Notes: generated by a model from the sequence alone, not told the origin. DNA of 64,000 nucleotides from Hahella sp. CCB-MM4 (GCF_002260525.1 NZ_MRYI01000003.1:310001-374000); one strand, 5' to 3'; counted from the stretch's first letter, positions 1-9,975 are shown. Numbers and translations are program-made.

Positions 1-779
1 AGCCCTCTAACCAGACGAGGATTCACCACATAAGCGATTCCCGCCTTATCGAGATAAGCACAGAGTCCGGCAAAGTGTTGTTTGGACTCGTCATCCAGAT
101 AATCTGCAAATTCTGGAGCTTCGACCAAAATGTTCTGGGTCTTAGGATCTTTACTGTCCAGGATACGCAGTGGATTGGTATCCAGGCGCCGCTGGCTATC
201 TTCATCCAGCTGATCTTTATATTGACTCAGATACTCTACCAGCGCGGTCTTGTAAGTTTGCCTTGCATCAGCACTGCCGATGGAGTTCAGCTGTAGCTCC
301 ACATGCTCGGCCAGACCAAGCTTTTGCCACAATCTGGCAGTCAGGATAATGAGTTCCGCATCAATATCAGGACCGACAAAACCAAAGCATTCCACACCGA
401 TTTGATGGAACTGGCGGTAACGCCCCTTCTGGGGACGCTCATGCCGAAACATTGGGCCGGTGTACCACAGCCGTCGGACCTGATTGAATAAAAGACCATG
501 CTCTTCACCCGCGCGAACACAGCCAGCAGTCCCCTCAGGACGTAACGTCAAGCTATCGCCATTGCGATCGTCGAAAGTGTACATTTCCTTTTCAACGATA
601 TCGGTGACTTCACCAATGGAACGCTTGAAAAGCTCAGTCTGTTCCACAATCGGCATTCTGATTTCTTCAACGCCATATTGTTCAAACAGCGTTCGTGCTG
701 TGTCCTCCAGGTAACGCCATACAGGCGTCTGCTCCGGTAGGACATCATTCATACCACGAATGGCTTGAATGCGTGCCAA
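1..779 (-). CDS. hisS: Histidyl-tRNA synthetase (3' end cut by window edge)
   Basis: Charges tRNA-His with histidine in the cytoplasm. About 259 N-terminal residues of the usual 420 or so are present. The start is a TTG at 779, giving [17 protein letters not shown], the usual HisRS N-terminus; a GAGGTG ribosome site lies four bases upstream. The first ATG in frame lies inside the conserved RGMNDVLP block and would remove it. Class II motif 2 is visible as [17 protein letters not shown], preceded by the typical [12 protein letters not shown]. It is the last gene seen of the minus-strand run rodZ-ispG-hisS, a standard gammaproteobacterial order. The family call is very secure; only the non-ATG start is inferred. 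Confidence 0.95.
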   Translation of the reverse strand, partial: MARIQAIRGMNDVLPEQTPVWRYLEDTARTLFEQYGVEEIRMPIVEQTELFKRSIGEVTDIVEKEMYTFDDRNGDSLTLRPEGTAGCVRAGEEHGLLFNQVRRLWYTGPMFRHERPQKGRYRQFHQIGVECFGFVGPDIDAELIILTARLWQKLGLAEHVELQLNSIGSADARQTYKTALVEYLSQYKDQLDEDSQRRLDTNPLRILDSKDPKTQNILVEAPEFADYLDDESKQHFAGLCAYLDKAGIAYVVNPRLVRG

Positions 780-968
780 GTTTCACCTCAATAATCTAGT
801 TACATATCGCACTGCCGACGGCCCAAATGGAGCAGGCGGCAGAAGGTTTATTCAAACTGGATTTTGGAAACAACACGGGAAGTCCTCCCAAGCTGCATCC
901 ACTTCGCTGTATCGCCCACTCAATCAGAGATCTGGAGAGCAAATCGATAAGGGCTTTTTCTGCGATGA

Positions 969-2087
969 TCAGGCTTTAACAATCAGATCATCCAACTCTT
1001 TCTGCCTGGCAGTCGCCTTCTCCCTGATCAGAGCTTCAAAACGATCAACCAGTTCGTCATTAGCCAGTTTGTGATCTGGCTTACCGCCCACATAGATCAA
1101 GTTGCTGGGACTACCTCCCGTCAAGCCAATATCCGCTTCCTTGGCTTCTCCAGGACCGTTAACAACACAACCGATCACCGCCACATCGATCGGCGTTGAG
1201 ATATCCTCCAAACGACTTTCCAGCTCATTCATGGTCTTGATGACATCAAAGTTCTGGCGGGAACAACTCGGGCATGCAATGAAATTTATGCCTTTCGAGC
1301 GCAGATGGAGGCTTTTAAGTATATCGTACCCGACCTTGATTTCCTCCACTGGATCGGCTGCCAGGGAGACCCTGATGGTGTCACCAATACCGTCCATCAA
1401 CAGCATGCCAAGACCAATAGCGGACTTCACTGCCCCTGACCTGAAACCACCGGCTTCTGTTATCCCTAAATGCAGAGGCTGCTCTATCTGATCAGCAATC
1501 AATCTATAGGCGGCAACCGTCATAAAAACATCGGAAGCTTTCAGGCTGATTTTGTAGTTTGAAAAATCATGGCGATCGAGAATGTCAATGTGTCGCATGG
1601 CAGACTCGACAAGAGCAGCCGGCGTCGGCTCACCGTATTTTTTCTGCAGATCTTTTTCCAGAGACCCGGCATTGACCCCGATACGGATGGGTATTCCTTT
1701 ATCCTTTGCGGCACTGATCACGGCCTGAACGCGATCTTCCCTACCGATATTGCCGGGATTGATACGCAAACAATCAACGCCGACCTCTGCAACTCTTAAG
1801 GCAATTTTGTAATCAAAGTGAATGTCTGCCACCAAGGGCAAGCTGACCTGCTGTCGAATGCCGGCAAAAGCTTCCGCGGCCTCCATCGTCGGTACAGAAA
1901 CCCTCACAATATCGGCACCAGCATCCTGAAGCCTTTTGATCTGTGCAACAGTTGCATCGATATCACAGGTATTGGTATTCGTCATGGATTGGACGGCAAT
2001 CGGGGCGTCTCCGCCGACCGGTACATTGCCGACCATAATCTGGCGTGACTTGCGCCTCTTTATAGGAGATTCATGAAACATGGACAT
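969..2087 (-). CDS. ispG: 4-hydroxy-3-methylbut-2-en-1-yl diphosphate synthase (flavodoxin)
   Basis: Converts methylerythritol cyclodiphosphate to HMBPP, the penultimate step of the non-mevalonate isoprenoid pathway. The 372-residue protein has the normal bacterial length. The [4Fe-4S] ligands are visible as ACPSC (Cys272, Cys275) and [10 protein letters not shown] (Cys307, with Glu314 as the fourth ligand). The N-terminal TIM-barrel part carries AVQSMTNT and VADIHFDY, both typical of the family. It follows rodZ by five bases and precedes hisS by about 190 bases. It is a [4Fe-4S] enzyme, so the cell must still build Fe-S clusters even though the local isc scaffold genes are missing. Confidence 0.97.
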   Translation of the reverse strand: MSMFHESPIKRRKSRQIMVGNVPVGGDAPIAVQSMTNTNTCDIDATVAQIKRLQDAGADIVRVSVPTMEAAEAFAGIRQQVSLPLVADIHFDYKIALRVAEVGVDCLRINPGNIGREDRVQAVISAAKDKGIPIRIGVNAGSLEKDLQKKYGEPTPAALVESAMRHIDILDRHDFSNYKISLKASDVFMTVAAYRLIADQIEQPLHLGITEAGGFRSGAVKSAIGLGMLLMDGIGDTIRVSLAADPVEEIKVGYDILKSLHLRSKGINFIACPSCSRQNFDVIKTMNELESRLEDISTPIDVAVIGCVVNGPGEAKEADIGLTGGSPSNLIYVGGKPDHKLANDELVDRFEALIREKATARQKELDDLIVKA

Positions 2088-2092
2088 TTTGC

Positions 2093-3130
2093 CTACTGCT
2101 CCAAAACTAACTCGACCCGGTTGTTACGCACTTTATACCGGGAAAAATCCAAGGGCTCACCATTGACGTCAATAGACACGGCATTTACCGCACCTACCAC
2201 GAATCTCAAAGGATAGAACCCTGTAAAATCAACGACATCGCCGGAACGATATAGCCCGACCGTACGGCTGTTATCCCGGTCTCGCAAATCGAACCAGCAA
2301 TCACCGGAAAACACGGCCTTGATGGCAACTCGAGCAGGATCAGTAACACTATCATCCGCAGCAGAGCTTACCCGGCTCTCTGTAAAATCAGCTTCAGAAA
2401 TAGCAGGAGATTGCTCTTCAACTACCGCTGGCTGGCTCTCGATTTCAGCACTATTTGAAGTAACGCCGGTATTTGAGGTAAGGTCGGTTTCGTCAACAGC
2501 AACCTCGCTATCTCCTGCAACCTCAGCCTCAGGTTGCACCTTCCCTTCACTTTCGATGGTCGCTTCTTCCGGGGGTATATTGAGAGCTGACTGGTCAGAG
2601 GGCGCAGTTTCGGGCTCCGGTTTGATTTCTGCATCTGACTCAAATGCTGAGCCATCCGAAGAACCTGTTGTTTCTGTGGCAAGGGGCGCATCGGTCTCCC
2701 CTTTTAAGCTTTCATTGAAGTTCTGCCAACCAAAATATCCAATACCTGCAAGAACAACCAGAATAAGCAATACAGCCCATTTCCGTCCGCCTTTATCAGC
2801 ACTTTCGCTGAATCCCGCAGGTGAAGTCGCAGCACCACTGGGCTCAATCATCGGATCGCTGGACATCAGCAGTTCCTGTTCAAGGTCCTCAATGAGGCGA
2901 TCTTCTGACAGGCTGACCAGACGCGCGTATGAGCGTACATATCCTTTAAGAAAAACCAACCCGGGCAATTGCCCATAGTCACCGTCTTCGATAGCGCGAA
3001 CATAACGTGGAATTACGTGCAACTTCTCCGCGGTCTCTGGAATACTCCATCCCCGGTCTTCTCGGGCCCGCTTCAGTCGGCTTCCGGGTCGGTTATTGGT
3101 TTTCTGTGGTACTGCATTTTCAGAAGACAT
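2093..3130 (-). CDS. rodZ: Cytoskeleton protein RodZ
   Basis: Bitopic membrane protein that links MreB filaments to the elongasome and helps set rod shape. Residues 16-85 form an N-terminal helix-turn-helix ([19 protein letters not shown]). A single transmembrane segment lies at about 118-135 ([18 protein letters not shown]). A long acidic Ser/Thr/Glu-rich linker follows, then a C-terminal DUF4115-type beta domain from about 265 ([10 protein letters not shown]). Its ATG overlaps the pilW stop codon (TGATG), so the two are translationally coupled. The linker is longer and more acidic than in E. coli, which is common in marine relatives. Confidence 0.93.
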   Translation of the reverse strand: MSSENAVPQKTNNRPGSRLKRAREDRGWSIPETAEKLHVIPRYVRAIEDGDYGQLPGLVFLKGYVRSYARLVSLSEDRLIEDLEQELLMSSDPMIEPSGAATSPAGFSESADKGGRKWAVLLILVVLAGIGYFGWQNFNESLKGETDAPLATETTGSSDGSAFESDAEIKPEPETAPSDQSALNIPPEEATIESEGKVQPEAEVAGDSEVAVDETDLTSNTGVTSNSAEIESQPAVVEEQSPAISEADFTESRVSSAADDSVTDPARVAIKAVFSGDCWFDLRDRDNSRTVGLYRSGDVVDFTGFYPLRFVVGAVNAVSIDVNGEPLDFSRYKVRNNRVELVLEQ

Positions 3131-3927
3131 CAGGAAGATTCCTTAATTTTCTGATATTCCGTAGAGTCCGGATACATGTTCTTCAAAAGTAAAGTCAATG
3201 AAGCTTCTTCATTAAGATCTTTCTTATCCCGAGCGATATTGATTCCTAGCGCTAGGCTCTGGGGAGTGTGCCTGGCAGTGCCTGAGCGCACATGATTCCA
3301 ATATGTCTGATAGTATCGATCAGCTTTCTTCAAATTATGCACTTGGTACTGCAGTGTCGCCAGAGAGAGGTATACGCTCGGTTGATCCCTGCGCAATGTC
3401 AGGGCTTTTTCATAGGCCTCAATGGCTTCATCTAGCTGGCCTAGCTTCACATGAATCAACCCCAGATTACTGAAGACCTGAGGTCGCGCTTCATAACGGA
3501 TGTCTTGTGAGGCTAGTTTAAACTGTTCTAAAGATTCCTTAAGTCGCCCTTCTTGAAATAAAAAAGCGGCGTAATAGGTTCGTCCGCGGGTATAACCTGG
3601 ATCATGCTTTAATGCGGTTGTAAACTCGCGCTCAGCATGCTCGGGCTCTGTTTGAGCCTGATAAACCAACCCCAGTGCAGCATGAGCCATCGAGTTAGAA
3701 GGCTCAATCTCCAGTGCACGGGACAGTTTTTCCGTCGCCAGTTCAAATTCCTGATTTTGAAAATAGGCAAGGCCAAGCTGTACATACTGCTCCACAGCCT
3801 TGCTCTTAGAGGCCTTGGCAGTATAAGGCCCCTCAACGGTAGTAACACATCCCGAGAGGGTGGTTACTAAAATGAATGAAAGCAGGCCAGGCCAACGCAG
3901 GCCAACAGCTTTCACCAGTCTGATCAT
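3130..3927 (-). CDS. pilW: Type IV pilus biogenesis/stability lipoprotein PilW (PilF)
   Basis: Outer-membrane lipoprotein pilotin that stabilises the PilQ secretin in type IV pilus assembly. From the ATG at 3927 the product has 265 residues, a signal peptide and a lipobox (TLSGC, Cys27). Tandem TPR helices follow, for example YVQLGLAYFQNQEFELATEKL and AHAALGLVYQAQ. The reading frame stays open to a TTG at 4023 and another ATG at 3963; I prefer 3927 because it puts the lipid-modified Cys at a normal distance, although no strong ribosome site is seen for any of them. The position rlmN-pilW-rodZ is the classic order. The stop overlaps the rodZ start. Confidence 0.88.
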   Translation of the reverse strand: MIRLVKAVGLRWPGLLSFILVTTLSGCVTTVEGPYTAKASKSKAVEQYVQLGLAYFQNQEFELATEKLSRALEIEPSNSMAHAALGLVYQAQTEPEHAEREFTTALKHDPGYTRGRTYYAAFLFQEGRLKESLEQFKLASQDIRYEARPQVFSNLGLIHVKLGQLDEAIEAYEKALTLRRDQPSVYLSLATLQYQVHNLKKADRYYQTYWNHVRSGTARHTPQSLALGINIARDKKDLNEEASLTLLLKNMYPDSTEYQKIKESS

Positions 3928-4070
3928 CTCGAATTTCTGTGAGCTTATTTTCTTGCCAACCATAGTCGGTTCAATGCTTCCGGATAATATACGTCTATGT
4001 ATTCTATACTTATTCTGCCACAACGTTGAGTACCAGGCTGTATCCCTACCTAATTACCCAATCTGCAAAA

Positions 4071-5249
4071 CTAACGGGTAACCTGAACTGCCGGCGTCAC
4101 ATCAGCCACAGGAATATACTTCTGACTTCTACGCGTTCGATCTTCCACGCGGCCAACCAACTGCCCACAAGCCGCGTCAATGTCATCGCCACGAGTGGTA
4201 CGAATCGTGGCGACATAACCCGCTTCATTCAACACTTTCTGGAACCGCATGACAGCATTCCTGGAAGGTCTCTTATAGTCGTTGTTGGGAAACGGATTAA
4301 AAGGAATCAGATTAATTTTACAGGGAAGCGGTCTAAGCAACGCTACCAGCTCTTTGGCATGCTCCACCTGATCATTCACACCTTCAATCAGTGTGTATTC
4401 AATCGTTATACGGCGCTTGTCAGGCAGGTTATTCAAATAACGCTGACAGGCGGCAATGAGATCCTTAATCGGATATTTTTTATTGACCGGCACGAGAACA
4501 TCGCGCAACGGGTCATTAGGTGCGTGCAATGATATAGCCAGAGACACATCCGTGACCTCTCCAAGCTTATCAATCATAGGCACCAGCCCCGAGGTGCTGA
4601 CCGTCAATCTTCTTTTGGAGATACCATAGGCAAAGTCTTCCATCATGATGTCACAGGCCGGAACAACATTGTCAAAATTTAACAATGGCTCCCCCATCCC
4701 CATAAACACCACGTTGGTAACAGAGCGCTCCTTCGAAACATCTCCATTTCCAAATGACCTTGCAGCGATCCACAACTGCCCGATAATTTCTGCACTGGTC
4801 AGGTTACGGTTAAATCCCTGCTTACCTGTTGAACAGAAACTACAGTCAAGTGAACAGCCGATCTGAGAGGAAACACAAAGAGTCCCCCGTCCGCCATCAG
4901 GAATATAGACGGTTTCAATGCTGCTACCGCCCGACATGCGCATGACCCATTTCCGGGTCCCGTCCGCCGAATGGTCTTCGTAAATAATCTCAGGGACAAC
5001 GATTTCAGCGATCGACTTGAGCATTTCGCGCAGCACCTTGCTCATATTGGTCATCTGATCAAAGTCAGTCACACCCAGTTGATGAATCCATTTCATCAGC
5101 TGTGCGGCACGGAACTTCTTTTCACCGAGGGCTTCGAAAAAAACCTCCAGTTGAACGCGACTCATTCCCAGCAGATTGGTTTTAGCCTCTGCGGGATCTG
5201 AATGACGTACAGAACTATCCTGCGATTGATTGACTTGGTTGTCTGTCAT
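4071..5249 (-). CDS. rlmN: Dual-specificity 23S rRNA/tRNA adenine-C2 methyltransferase
   Basis: Radical-SAM enzyme that methylates C2 of A2503 in 23S rRNA and A37 in some tRNAs. From the ATG at 5249 (ribosome site GAGGTAGAA just upstream) the protein has 392 residues; the frame is open to 5297 but that region is an intergenic hairpin. The CX3CX2C cluster motif is [14 protein letters not shown] (Cys132, 136, 139). The two methyl-transfer cysteines are present: Cys125 in TLCVSSQ and the C-terminal one in [11 protein letters not shown]. It lies between ndk and pilW as in most Pseudomonas-type genomes. It needs a [4Fe-4S] cluster. Confidence 0.96.
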   Translation of the reverse strand: MTDNQVNQSQDSSVRHSDPAEAKTNLLGMSRVQLEVFFEALGEKKFRAAQLMKWIHQLGVTDFDQMTNMSKVLREMLKSIAEIVVPEIIYEDHSADGTRKWVMRMSGGSSIETVYIPDGGRGTLCVSSQIGCSLDCSFCSTGKQGFNRNLTSAEIIGQLWIAARSFGNGDVSKERSVTNVVFMGMGEPLLNFDNVVPACDIMMEDFAYGISKRRLTVSTSGLVPMIDKLGEVTDVSLAISLHAPNDPLRDVLVPVNKKYPIKDLIAACQRYLNNLPDKRRITIEYTLIEGVNDQVEHAKELVALLRPLPCKINLIPFNPFPNNDYKRPSRNAVMRFQKVLNEAGYVATIRTTRGDDIDAACGQLVGRVEDRTRRSQKYIPVADVTPAVQVTR

Positions 5250-5284
5250 TTCTACCTCTATGGCAACACGCCATCTATAACGCA

Positions 5285-5310
5285 AAGTGCAGGACATCAG
5301 TCCTGCACTT
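5285..5310. repeat. Intercistronic hairpin between ndk and rlmN
   Basis: Perfect inverted repeat with 11-bp arms (AAGTGCAGGAC / GTCCTGCACTT) around an ATCA loop. On the minus strand it follows ndk and precedes rlmN. There is only a short TTT after the stem, so it is more likely an mRNA processing or stabilising hairpin, or a partial attenuator, than a strong terminator. Confidence 0.75.
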
Positions 5311-5349
5311 TATTATCCTTCGCTGAAACAAAACAAAGGACTGGGCCTA

Positions 5350-5778
5350 TCAACCCCGTGGACAAATTTCGTTTTCGCTAAAGAAGTATGCCACTTCACG
5401 CTCTGCGGATGCTGCAGAGTCAGAACCGTGAACAGCGTTGGCATCGATGGAATCAGCGAAGTCTGCACGAATGGTACCGGCCTCAGCTTCTTTAGGGTTG
5501 GTAGCCCCCATCAGTTGACGATTCAGACCGATTGCTCCTTCACCTTCCAACACCTGAACCACAACAGGACCGGAAGTCATGAATGCAACCAGATCCGGAA
5601 AGAATGGGCGTTCTTTGTGCTCGGCATAGAAACCTTCCGCCTGCTCCTGGGACAGGTGCAGCATTTTAGCGGCTACAATACGCAGACCGGCTTTCTCGAA
5701 ACGAGAGTAGATTTCGCCAATGACGTTCTTCGCCACAGCATCTGGCTTGATAATTGAAAGCGTACGCTCAACAGCCAT
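5350..5778 (-). CDS. ndk: Nucleoside diphosphate kinase
   Basis: Transfers the gamma phosphate between nucleoside tri- and diphosphates through a phosphohistidine. The 142-residue protein is full length. The catalytic His117 sits in NAVHGSDS, the family signature, and the N-terminus [12 protein letters not shown] is typical. A GGAG ribosome site lies nine bases before the ATG. In related genomes ndk follows iscX/fdx at the end of the isc operon; here it follows iscS directly after a 109-base gap. Confidence 0.97.
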   Translation of the reverse strand: MAVERTLSIIKPDAVAKNVIGEIYSRFEKAGLRIVAAKMLHLSQEQAEGFYAEHKERPFFPDLVAFMTSGPVVVQVLEGEGAIGLNRQLMGATNPKEAEAGTIRADFADSIDANAVHGSDSAASAEREVAYFFSENEICPRG

Positions 5779-5813
5779 CGATGTATTCTCCGAATAAATT
5801 GATATGGATAAAT

Positions 5814-5843
5814 TCTGAACACGCGATTATACGCATGTTCAGA
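5814..5843. repeat. Inverted repeat between iscS and ndk
   Basis: Arms TCTGAACA / TGTTCAGA (8 bp) around a 14-base loop. It lies in the 109-base iscS-ndk gap, exactly where iscU, iscA, hscB, hscA and fdx would be expected. No T-run follows, so it is not an obvious terminator. Confidence 0.5.
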
Positions 5844-5887
5844 CTAAAGTTACACTCCAGACTTCCCTTCAGGAATGTTAAGTTTTT

Positions 5888-7066
5888 CTAACCAGCGAAT
5901 TTGGCTTTCCAGGCGGGTGACAGCTCTCGTAATTTGCCAACACTCTTGCAAATACAATCAATTGCCCGCTGAACATCCTGCTCAGTTGTATATCTTCCAA
6001 TAGAAATTCTTATCGAGCTATGTGCCAACACATCATCCAGTCCGAGAGCCTTCAAAACATAGGAAGGTTCTAATGAGGCAGAGGTACAGGCAGAGCCGGA
6101 TGATACAGCAATATCTCGCATAGACATCAACAAGGATTCACCATCAACATAGCCGACTGCAATATTCAGAACTCCGGAAAGTCGCTGAGTTCGATGCCCG
6201 TTTATATAGATTTCACCCAGTCCCTGAATTCCTTCCCATAGCTGCTCACGCAACTTCTTGAGCCGGTCCTGCTCTTCCTCCATAACCTCTCCGGCAAGAG
6301 CAAAAGCAGCCCCCATTCCGGCAATCTGATGGGTTGGAAGCGTTCCGGATCTCATTCCGCGCTCATGACCACCACCATGCATCTGGGCATCAACCCCTAC
6401 AAAAGGATTCTTACGGACATAAAGCGCACCAACCCCTTTAGGCCCGTAAATTTTATGAGCGCAACAGGACAACAGATCTATTTTAGATACCGACAGATTA
6501 ATCGGAAGCTTGCCCACGCTTTGTGCTGCATCCACATGATAGAAAGCCTGATGATCCGACACCACTTCAGCGATACCTTCGATATCGTTGACCACCCCAA
6601 GCTCATTGTTAGCATGCATCACCGACACCAAAATCGTGTCTTCCCGCAACGCCTTGGCAACAGCCTCAGGGGTTATCAATCCATCCGCATCCGGCTTGAG
6701 ATAGGTAATCTCGAAACCCTGCTCTTCCAGATAACCACATGGGTCCAACACCGCTTTATGCTCTATTGCCGAGGTAATAATGTGACGCCCGCGCTCGGCA
6801 TATCTGCTTGCCACCCCTTTGATGGCGAGATTATTGGATTCTGTTGCTCCCGATGTCCAGACAATCTCTCTGGGATCCGCCCCCAGAAGATCTGCCACCT
6901 GCCGACGCGCCTTCTCCACCATCTCCTCAGCTCGCCAACCATACATATGGGAACGGGAGGCAGGATTGGCAAAAATACCATCCATAGTCAGACAACCACC
7001 CATAACTTCAGCGACAGCCGGATCAACAGGAGTGGTGGCGGAGTAATCGAGGTAGACAGGCTTCAT
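5888..7066 (-). CDS. iscS: Cysteine desulfurase IscS (short C-terminal tail)
   Basis: PLP enzyme that takes sulfur from cysteine for Fe-S clusters, thiolated tRNA and other acceptors. PLP Lys205 is in [11 protein letters not shown], His104 in IEHKAV, and the persulfide Cys327 in [15 protein letters not shown], all as in E. coli IscS. The protein has 392 residues and ends [14 protein letters not shown]. As remembered, E. coli IscS (404 residues) continues past this point with a tail ending EWAHH that docks IscU; that tail is missing here. Downstream comes ndk, not iscU. Loss of both the scaffold gene and its docking tail suggests this IscS now serves tRNA thiolation or another scaffold. It lies 153 bases after iscR. 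Confidence 0.95.
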   Translation of the reverse strand: MKPVYLDYSATTPVDPAVAEVMGGCLTMDGIFANPASRSHMYGWRAEEMVEKARRQVADLLGADPREIVWTSGATESNNLAIKGVASRYAERGRHIITSAIEHKAVLDPCGYLEEQGFEITYLKPDADGLITPEAVAKALREDTILVSVMHANNELGVVNDIEGIAEVVSDHQAFYHVDAAQSVGKLPINLSVSKIDLLSCCAHKIYGPKGVGALYVRKNPFVGVDAQMHGGGHERGMRSGTLPTHQIAGMGAAFALAGEVMEEEQDRLKKLREQLWEGIQGLGEIYINGHRTQRLSGVLNIAVGYVDGESLLMSMRDIAVSSGSACTSASLEPSYVLKALGLDDVLAHSSIRISIGRYTTEQDVQRAIDCICKSVGKLRELSPAWKAKFAG

Positions 7067-7088
7067 GACGGTACAATGTCTCTCTTTA

Positions 7089-7128
7089 TTGAATAAACGT
7101 AGCTTTACTTTGAATAAACGCAGCTTTG
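7089..7128. repeat. 21-bp tandem duplication upstream of iscS
   Basis: TTGAATAAACGTAGCTTTA (7089-7107) is repeated as TTGAATAAACGCAGCTTTG (7110-7128), 17 of 19 identical, period 21. It lies in the iscR-iscS gap, just before the iscS start at 7066. It is one of the short intergenic tandem repeats found across this window. Confidence 0.8.
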
Positions 7129-7219
7129 ATACTGAAATTTTCGGGGATAGGAAGCCGGGAACTTCTCATTGACAGAATTCTCCGTACAGCCCACTAACAG
7201 CGACCTGAACTTACTCTTG

Positions 7220-7702
7220 TCAACCGGTTGAAACCAGCGTCAATTCTGAATCCCCTTTGCCATCCCGGCGCAGGCCCTGCCTTTCGGAAATCTCAATAAC
7301 ACGAGGATTATTCACCAGATCCTGCAGACTGATCCCGCTGAGGAAATCATGAATTTTTACACTTAACTCACTCCAGAGATGGTGCGTCAGGCAAATTTCT
7401 CCCCCCTGACAATCTCCCCGATTTTCACATCGGGTTGCATCAATCGACTCATTCACCGAATCAATGATGTTGGATACAGCCACCTTTTCCAGAGGCTTGG
7501 CAAGAAGATAGCCACCTCCCGGGCCACGAACACTTGTCACGAGGTCACTTCTCCTGAGCCGCGCAAACAACTGCTCAAGATAGGAAAGGGAAATTCCCTG
7601 GCGGGCAGAAATATCAGCCAAACTTACGGGGCCTGCCTTGGAATTCAAAGCAAGATCCAGCATTGCTGTTACGGCATACCGCCCCTTTGTGGTCAACCTC
7701 AT
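7220..7702 (-). CDS. iscR: Fe-S cluster-responsive regulator IscR
   Basis: Rrf2-family repressor that senses a [2Fe-2S] cluster and controls Fe-S biogenesis genes. From [11 protein letters not shown] (7702) the product has 160 residues, with a winged helix at about 1-70. The cluster ligands Cys92, Cys98, Cys104 and His107 are all in place ([20 protein letters not shown]), in the same positions as E. coli. The regulator therefore appears intact although most of the operon it usually controls is absent here. The frame extends five codons upstream of 7702, but [11 protein letters not shown] is the family's normal N-terminus. Confidence 0.96.
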   Translation of the reverse strand: MRLTTKGRYAVTAMLDLALNSKAGPVSLADISARQGISLSYLEQLFARLRRSDLVTSVRGPGGGYLLAKPLEKVAVSNIIDSVNESIDATRCENRGDCQGGEICLTHHLWSELSVKIHDFLSGISLQDLVNNPRVIEISERQGLRRDGKGDSELTLVSTG

Positions 7703-7728
7703 TCGCTTACCCTTCAACTTTTTGCGGC

Positions 7729-7761
7729 ATTATGAAATAACCACACAGTTTGATCAACTAT
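7729..7761 (-). promoter_or_regulatory. iscR promoter with IscR-like operator
   Basis: On the minus strand a -35 TTGATC (7752-7757) and -10 CATAAT (7729-7734) are separated by 17 bases. The segment 7737-7761 starts ATAGTTGATCAAA and ends GGTTAT, matching about 16 of 25 positions of the type 1 IscR site. This would be the usual autorepression site. The match is by eye. Confidence 0.5.
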
Positions 7762-7800
7762 TCCTGAAGACAGCCCCCTGATATACATCAACCCACAAAC

Positions 7801-7826
7801 AAAAAAGCCCGGAAATCACCGGGCTC
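7801..7826 (-). terminator. Rho-independent terminator of cysE
   Basis: On the minus strand AGCCCGG, a six-base loop and CCGGGCT are followed by TTTTTT. It lies just beyond the cysE stop codon at 7849, so cysE is separated transcriptionally from iscR. Confidence 0.9.
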
Positions 7827-7848
7827 TTCAATTTTTAATGCTCCGACA

Positions 7849-8613
7849 TTATTTCTCTTCGCTGACGCACTCAAAATCTTCGTTCTTGAGCGGGGGCAAG
7901 TCTCCGTTACGATAATCCTTATCCAGTTTATGCAGAGATCTGCACATCGATTCAAGACGATCATCCACCGCATGCATATGATCAAGAATCGAACGAATAG
8001 AACGAGCAATCGGATCGGGCATTTCTTCGCTCATACCATAAGCATCGAAGCCCATTTTCTCTTCCATCGCTTTGCGGCGCCCTTCAGCTTCATCCTTCGG
8101 ATGCCGGACAACAACCCGACCAGGAATGCCGACAACCGTTGCGTCAGCCGGAACCTCCTTGGTGACCACCGCATTGGACCCCACCTTGGCATTCTCTCCA
8201 ACTTCAAACGGCCCTAAAATCTTGGCTCCAGCCCCCACTACCACCCCGTTTCGAAGCGTAGGATGACGCTTACCTTTATTCCAACTGGTCCCTCCCAGTG
8301 TCACTCCCTGATACAAAGTAACGTCATCACCAATTTCAGCCGTTTCACCAATGACCACCCCCATACCATGATCGATAAAGAAACGTCGACCGATTCTGGC
8401 TCCAGGATGAATCTCAATGCCCGTAAACCAGCGGCTGAGTGTCGACAGGAAGCGAGCAAGCCACTTGAGATCTTTTGTCCACATCCAATGGCTGAACCGA
8501 TGAATTAGCAAGGCATGAAGTCCGGGATAACACGTCAATACCTCAAACGCATTACGCGCCGCCGGATCTCGGTGAAATACACTTCTTATGTCTTCTTTGA
8601 TTTGGGAAAACAT
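7849..8613 (-). CDS. cysE: Serine O-acetyltransferase
   Basis: Makes O-acetylserine, the committed step of cysteine synthesis. The 254-residue protein has the N-terminal helical domain ([20 protein letters not shown]), then the left-handed beta-helix of hexapeptide repeats. Signatures seen are [18 protein letters not shown], the [13 protein letters not shown] loop and VVGIPGRVV. Its position before iscR and iscS is common in Pseudomonas-like genomes and links cysteine supply to desulfurase activity. It has its own terminator. The C-terminal region after about 190 is longer than needed for catalysis and may carry the regulatory tail. Confidence 0.95.
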   Translation of the reverse strand: MFSQIKEDIRSVFHRDPAARNAFEVLTCYPGLHALLIHRFSHWMWTKDLKWLARFLSTLSRWFTGIEIHPGARIGRRFFIDHGMGVVIGETAEIGDDVTLYQGVTLGGTSWNKGKRHPTLRNGVVVGAGAKILGPFEVGENAKVGSNAVVTKEVPADATVVGIPGRVVVRHPKDEAEGRRKAMEEKMGFDAYGMSEEMPDPIARSIRSILDHMHAVDDRLESMCRSLHKLDKDYRNGDLPPLKNEDFECVSEEK

Positions 8614-8706
8614 GCTTTGCCTCTATTTTTAATTCCAGTTCCTGAACGTCTTGGCTCAGCCTTCAATACCCACCATTGCCACCAACCTGGCGACAACAGA
8701 GGAGTT

Positions 8707-9495
8707 TTATCGACGGGGACTGTTCTGCTCCTCAGCATTCCATGTTCCCGCCACTTTCTGCACGGACTTCAACATTCCACGCAAAATATTAACTTCCATT
8801 TTATCCAGATTCGCCCTCTGAAAAAGCCTTCTCAGACGGGGCATCAACTGCCTCGGTCGCTCAGGATCATGAAAACGAATATCGATCAAGGCTTCCTCCA
8901 GATGCTGAATCAATCCTTCCACATCCGTTGCTGTTGCCGGCGGCTCATCCCATTGGGACTGCATTGGCCCTGATAAAGTTCCGATATTGGTATCGCTCTC
9001 TTCATTTTCAAGCAATGACTGCAGATAAAGCTCATAACATATCACCTGCACTGCCATGGCTATATTCAATGAGGAATACTCGGGATTTGATGGAATATGG
9101 ACATGAAAGTTGCATCGCTGCAGCTCTTCATTGGTCAGGCCACTGTGTTCTCGACCAAATAGTATGGCAACATCCCCCTGCTCGGCCTTTTCACTGACCA
9201 GACCTGCTACTTCCCTTGGCGCAGCCACCGGCCAGGGAAGATTACGCATCCTGGCGCTGGCACCAACCACCCACACGCACCCATCGAGAGCTTCATCCAG
9301 AGAATCAACCACGCGCGCAGCGCCCAACAAATCATCCGCTCCGGAAGACCGCCTGAGAGCCTCCTCACTGGGAAAGTCCTGCGGCTGAATCAACACCAAC
9401 TGACTCATACACATATTTTTCATGGCGCGAGCCACCGCCCCAATATTCCCGGGGTGGGAAGTATTTACCAATACTATGCGGATACGATCGAGCAT
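8707..9495 (-). CDS. trmJ: tRNA (cytidine/uridine-32 2'-O)-methyltransferase TrmJ
   Basis: SPOUT-class enzyme that 2'-O-methylates position 32 of tRNA with SAM. The 262 residues include the SpoU N-terminal block (RIVLVNTSHPGNIGAVARAM), the central ILFGREHSGLTNEEL motif and the SAM-knot motif IPSNPEYSSLNIAMAVQ. A helical C-terminal tail with many Arg and Leu residues is also normal for TrmJ. It is divergent from suhB across a 515-base gap, as in E. coli where suhB and trmJ are also neighbours. Confidence 0.95.
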   Translation of the reverse strand: MLDRIRIVLVNTSHPGNIGAVARAMKNMCMSQLVLIQPQDFPSEEALRRSSGADDLLGAARVVDSLDEALDGCVWVVGASARMRNLPWPVAAPREVAGLVSEKAEQGDVAILFGREHSGLTNEELQRCNFHVHIPSNPEYSSLNIAMAVQVICYELYLQSLLENEESDTNIGTLSGPMQSQWDEPPATATDVEGLIQHLEEALIDIRFHDPERPRQLMPRLRRLFQRANLDKMEVNILRGMLKSVQKVAGTWNAEEQNSPRR

Positions 9496-9817
9496 ACGAA
9501 AAGTCCCTGACCAACAGCCCCACTGGACTCAATTAACTGAATGGGCCGCACATGTTATCAGAATTATACGAGCCGAACCTATTTATCAGAATTATAAGAG
9601 CCGAACCAATGCCGGTGAAAACTTTCCACCAGCCCCACCCCCAATCCAACATAGCTACTCACATATCTAAAGCCCCCATATCTTGCGAATATAAGCGCCC
9701 CTCTTGAGAAGAGTATGCGCCCCTTTTAAGGAAAATAAGCTACGAGCGCCAAGCATAAGCAGTTTCCCGCATGTGACTCTTTTTAACGTAATTGGTGATG
9801 AGATAATAAAAAGATAC
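9496..9817. other. trmJ-suhB divergent intergenic region, upstream part
   Basis: No coding capacity is convincing here. The stretch holds a nearly perfect 25-base direct repeat (listed separately) and a second weaker pair built around GCGCCCCT at about 9698 and 9719. Promoter elements for suhB follow at 9818. Confidence 0.6.
9555..9607. repeat. 25-base direct repeat (period 28) upstream of suhB
   Basis: Two copies beginning TTATCAGAATTATA and ending GAGCCGAACC lie at 9555-9579 and 9583-9607, differing at one base in 25. The copies are so similar that the duplication must be recent or maintained. No other copy is seen in the window. Confidence 0.9.
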
Positions 9818-9826
9818 TGGTATGAT
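9818..9826 (+). promoter_or_regulatory. Extended -10 promoter candidate for suhB
   Basis: TGGTATGAT at 9818-9826 is an extended -10 (TGn plus TATGAT). No good -35 is seen, which is acceptable for extended -10 promoters. Transcription from here would give a leader of about 175 bases before suhB. Confidence 0.45.
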
Positions 9827-9975
9827 GTCGCACCTTTTTTCCCAGTTCTTTAAACTTCCGATTTTGATCGCCAATACCGGCAGCCAGGAATTCTCCGCTG
9901 CGAAGCTGGCCATGGCTATTTTTTGCCATCAAACGGATTCGCAGAGGAAAAGGGCAAACGAACTGTCAGAGTCTT

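Noticed and set aside
2319-2978. 219-codon plus-strand frame opposite rodZ
   Set aside because: Ser/Ala/Thr-rich antisense of the acidic RodZ linker; no start site and rodZ is certain.
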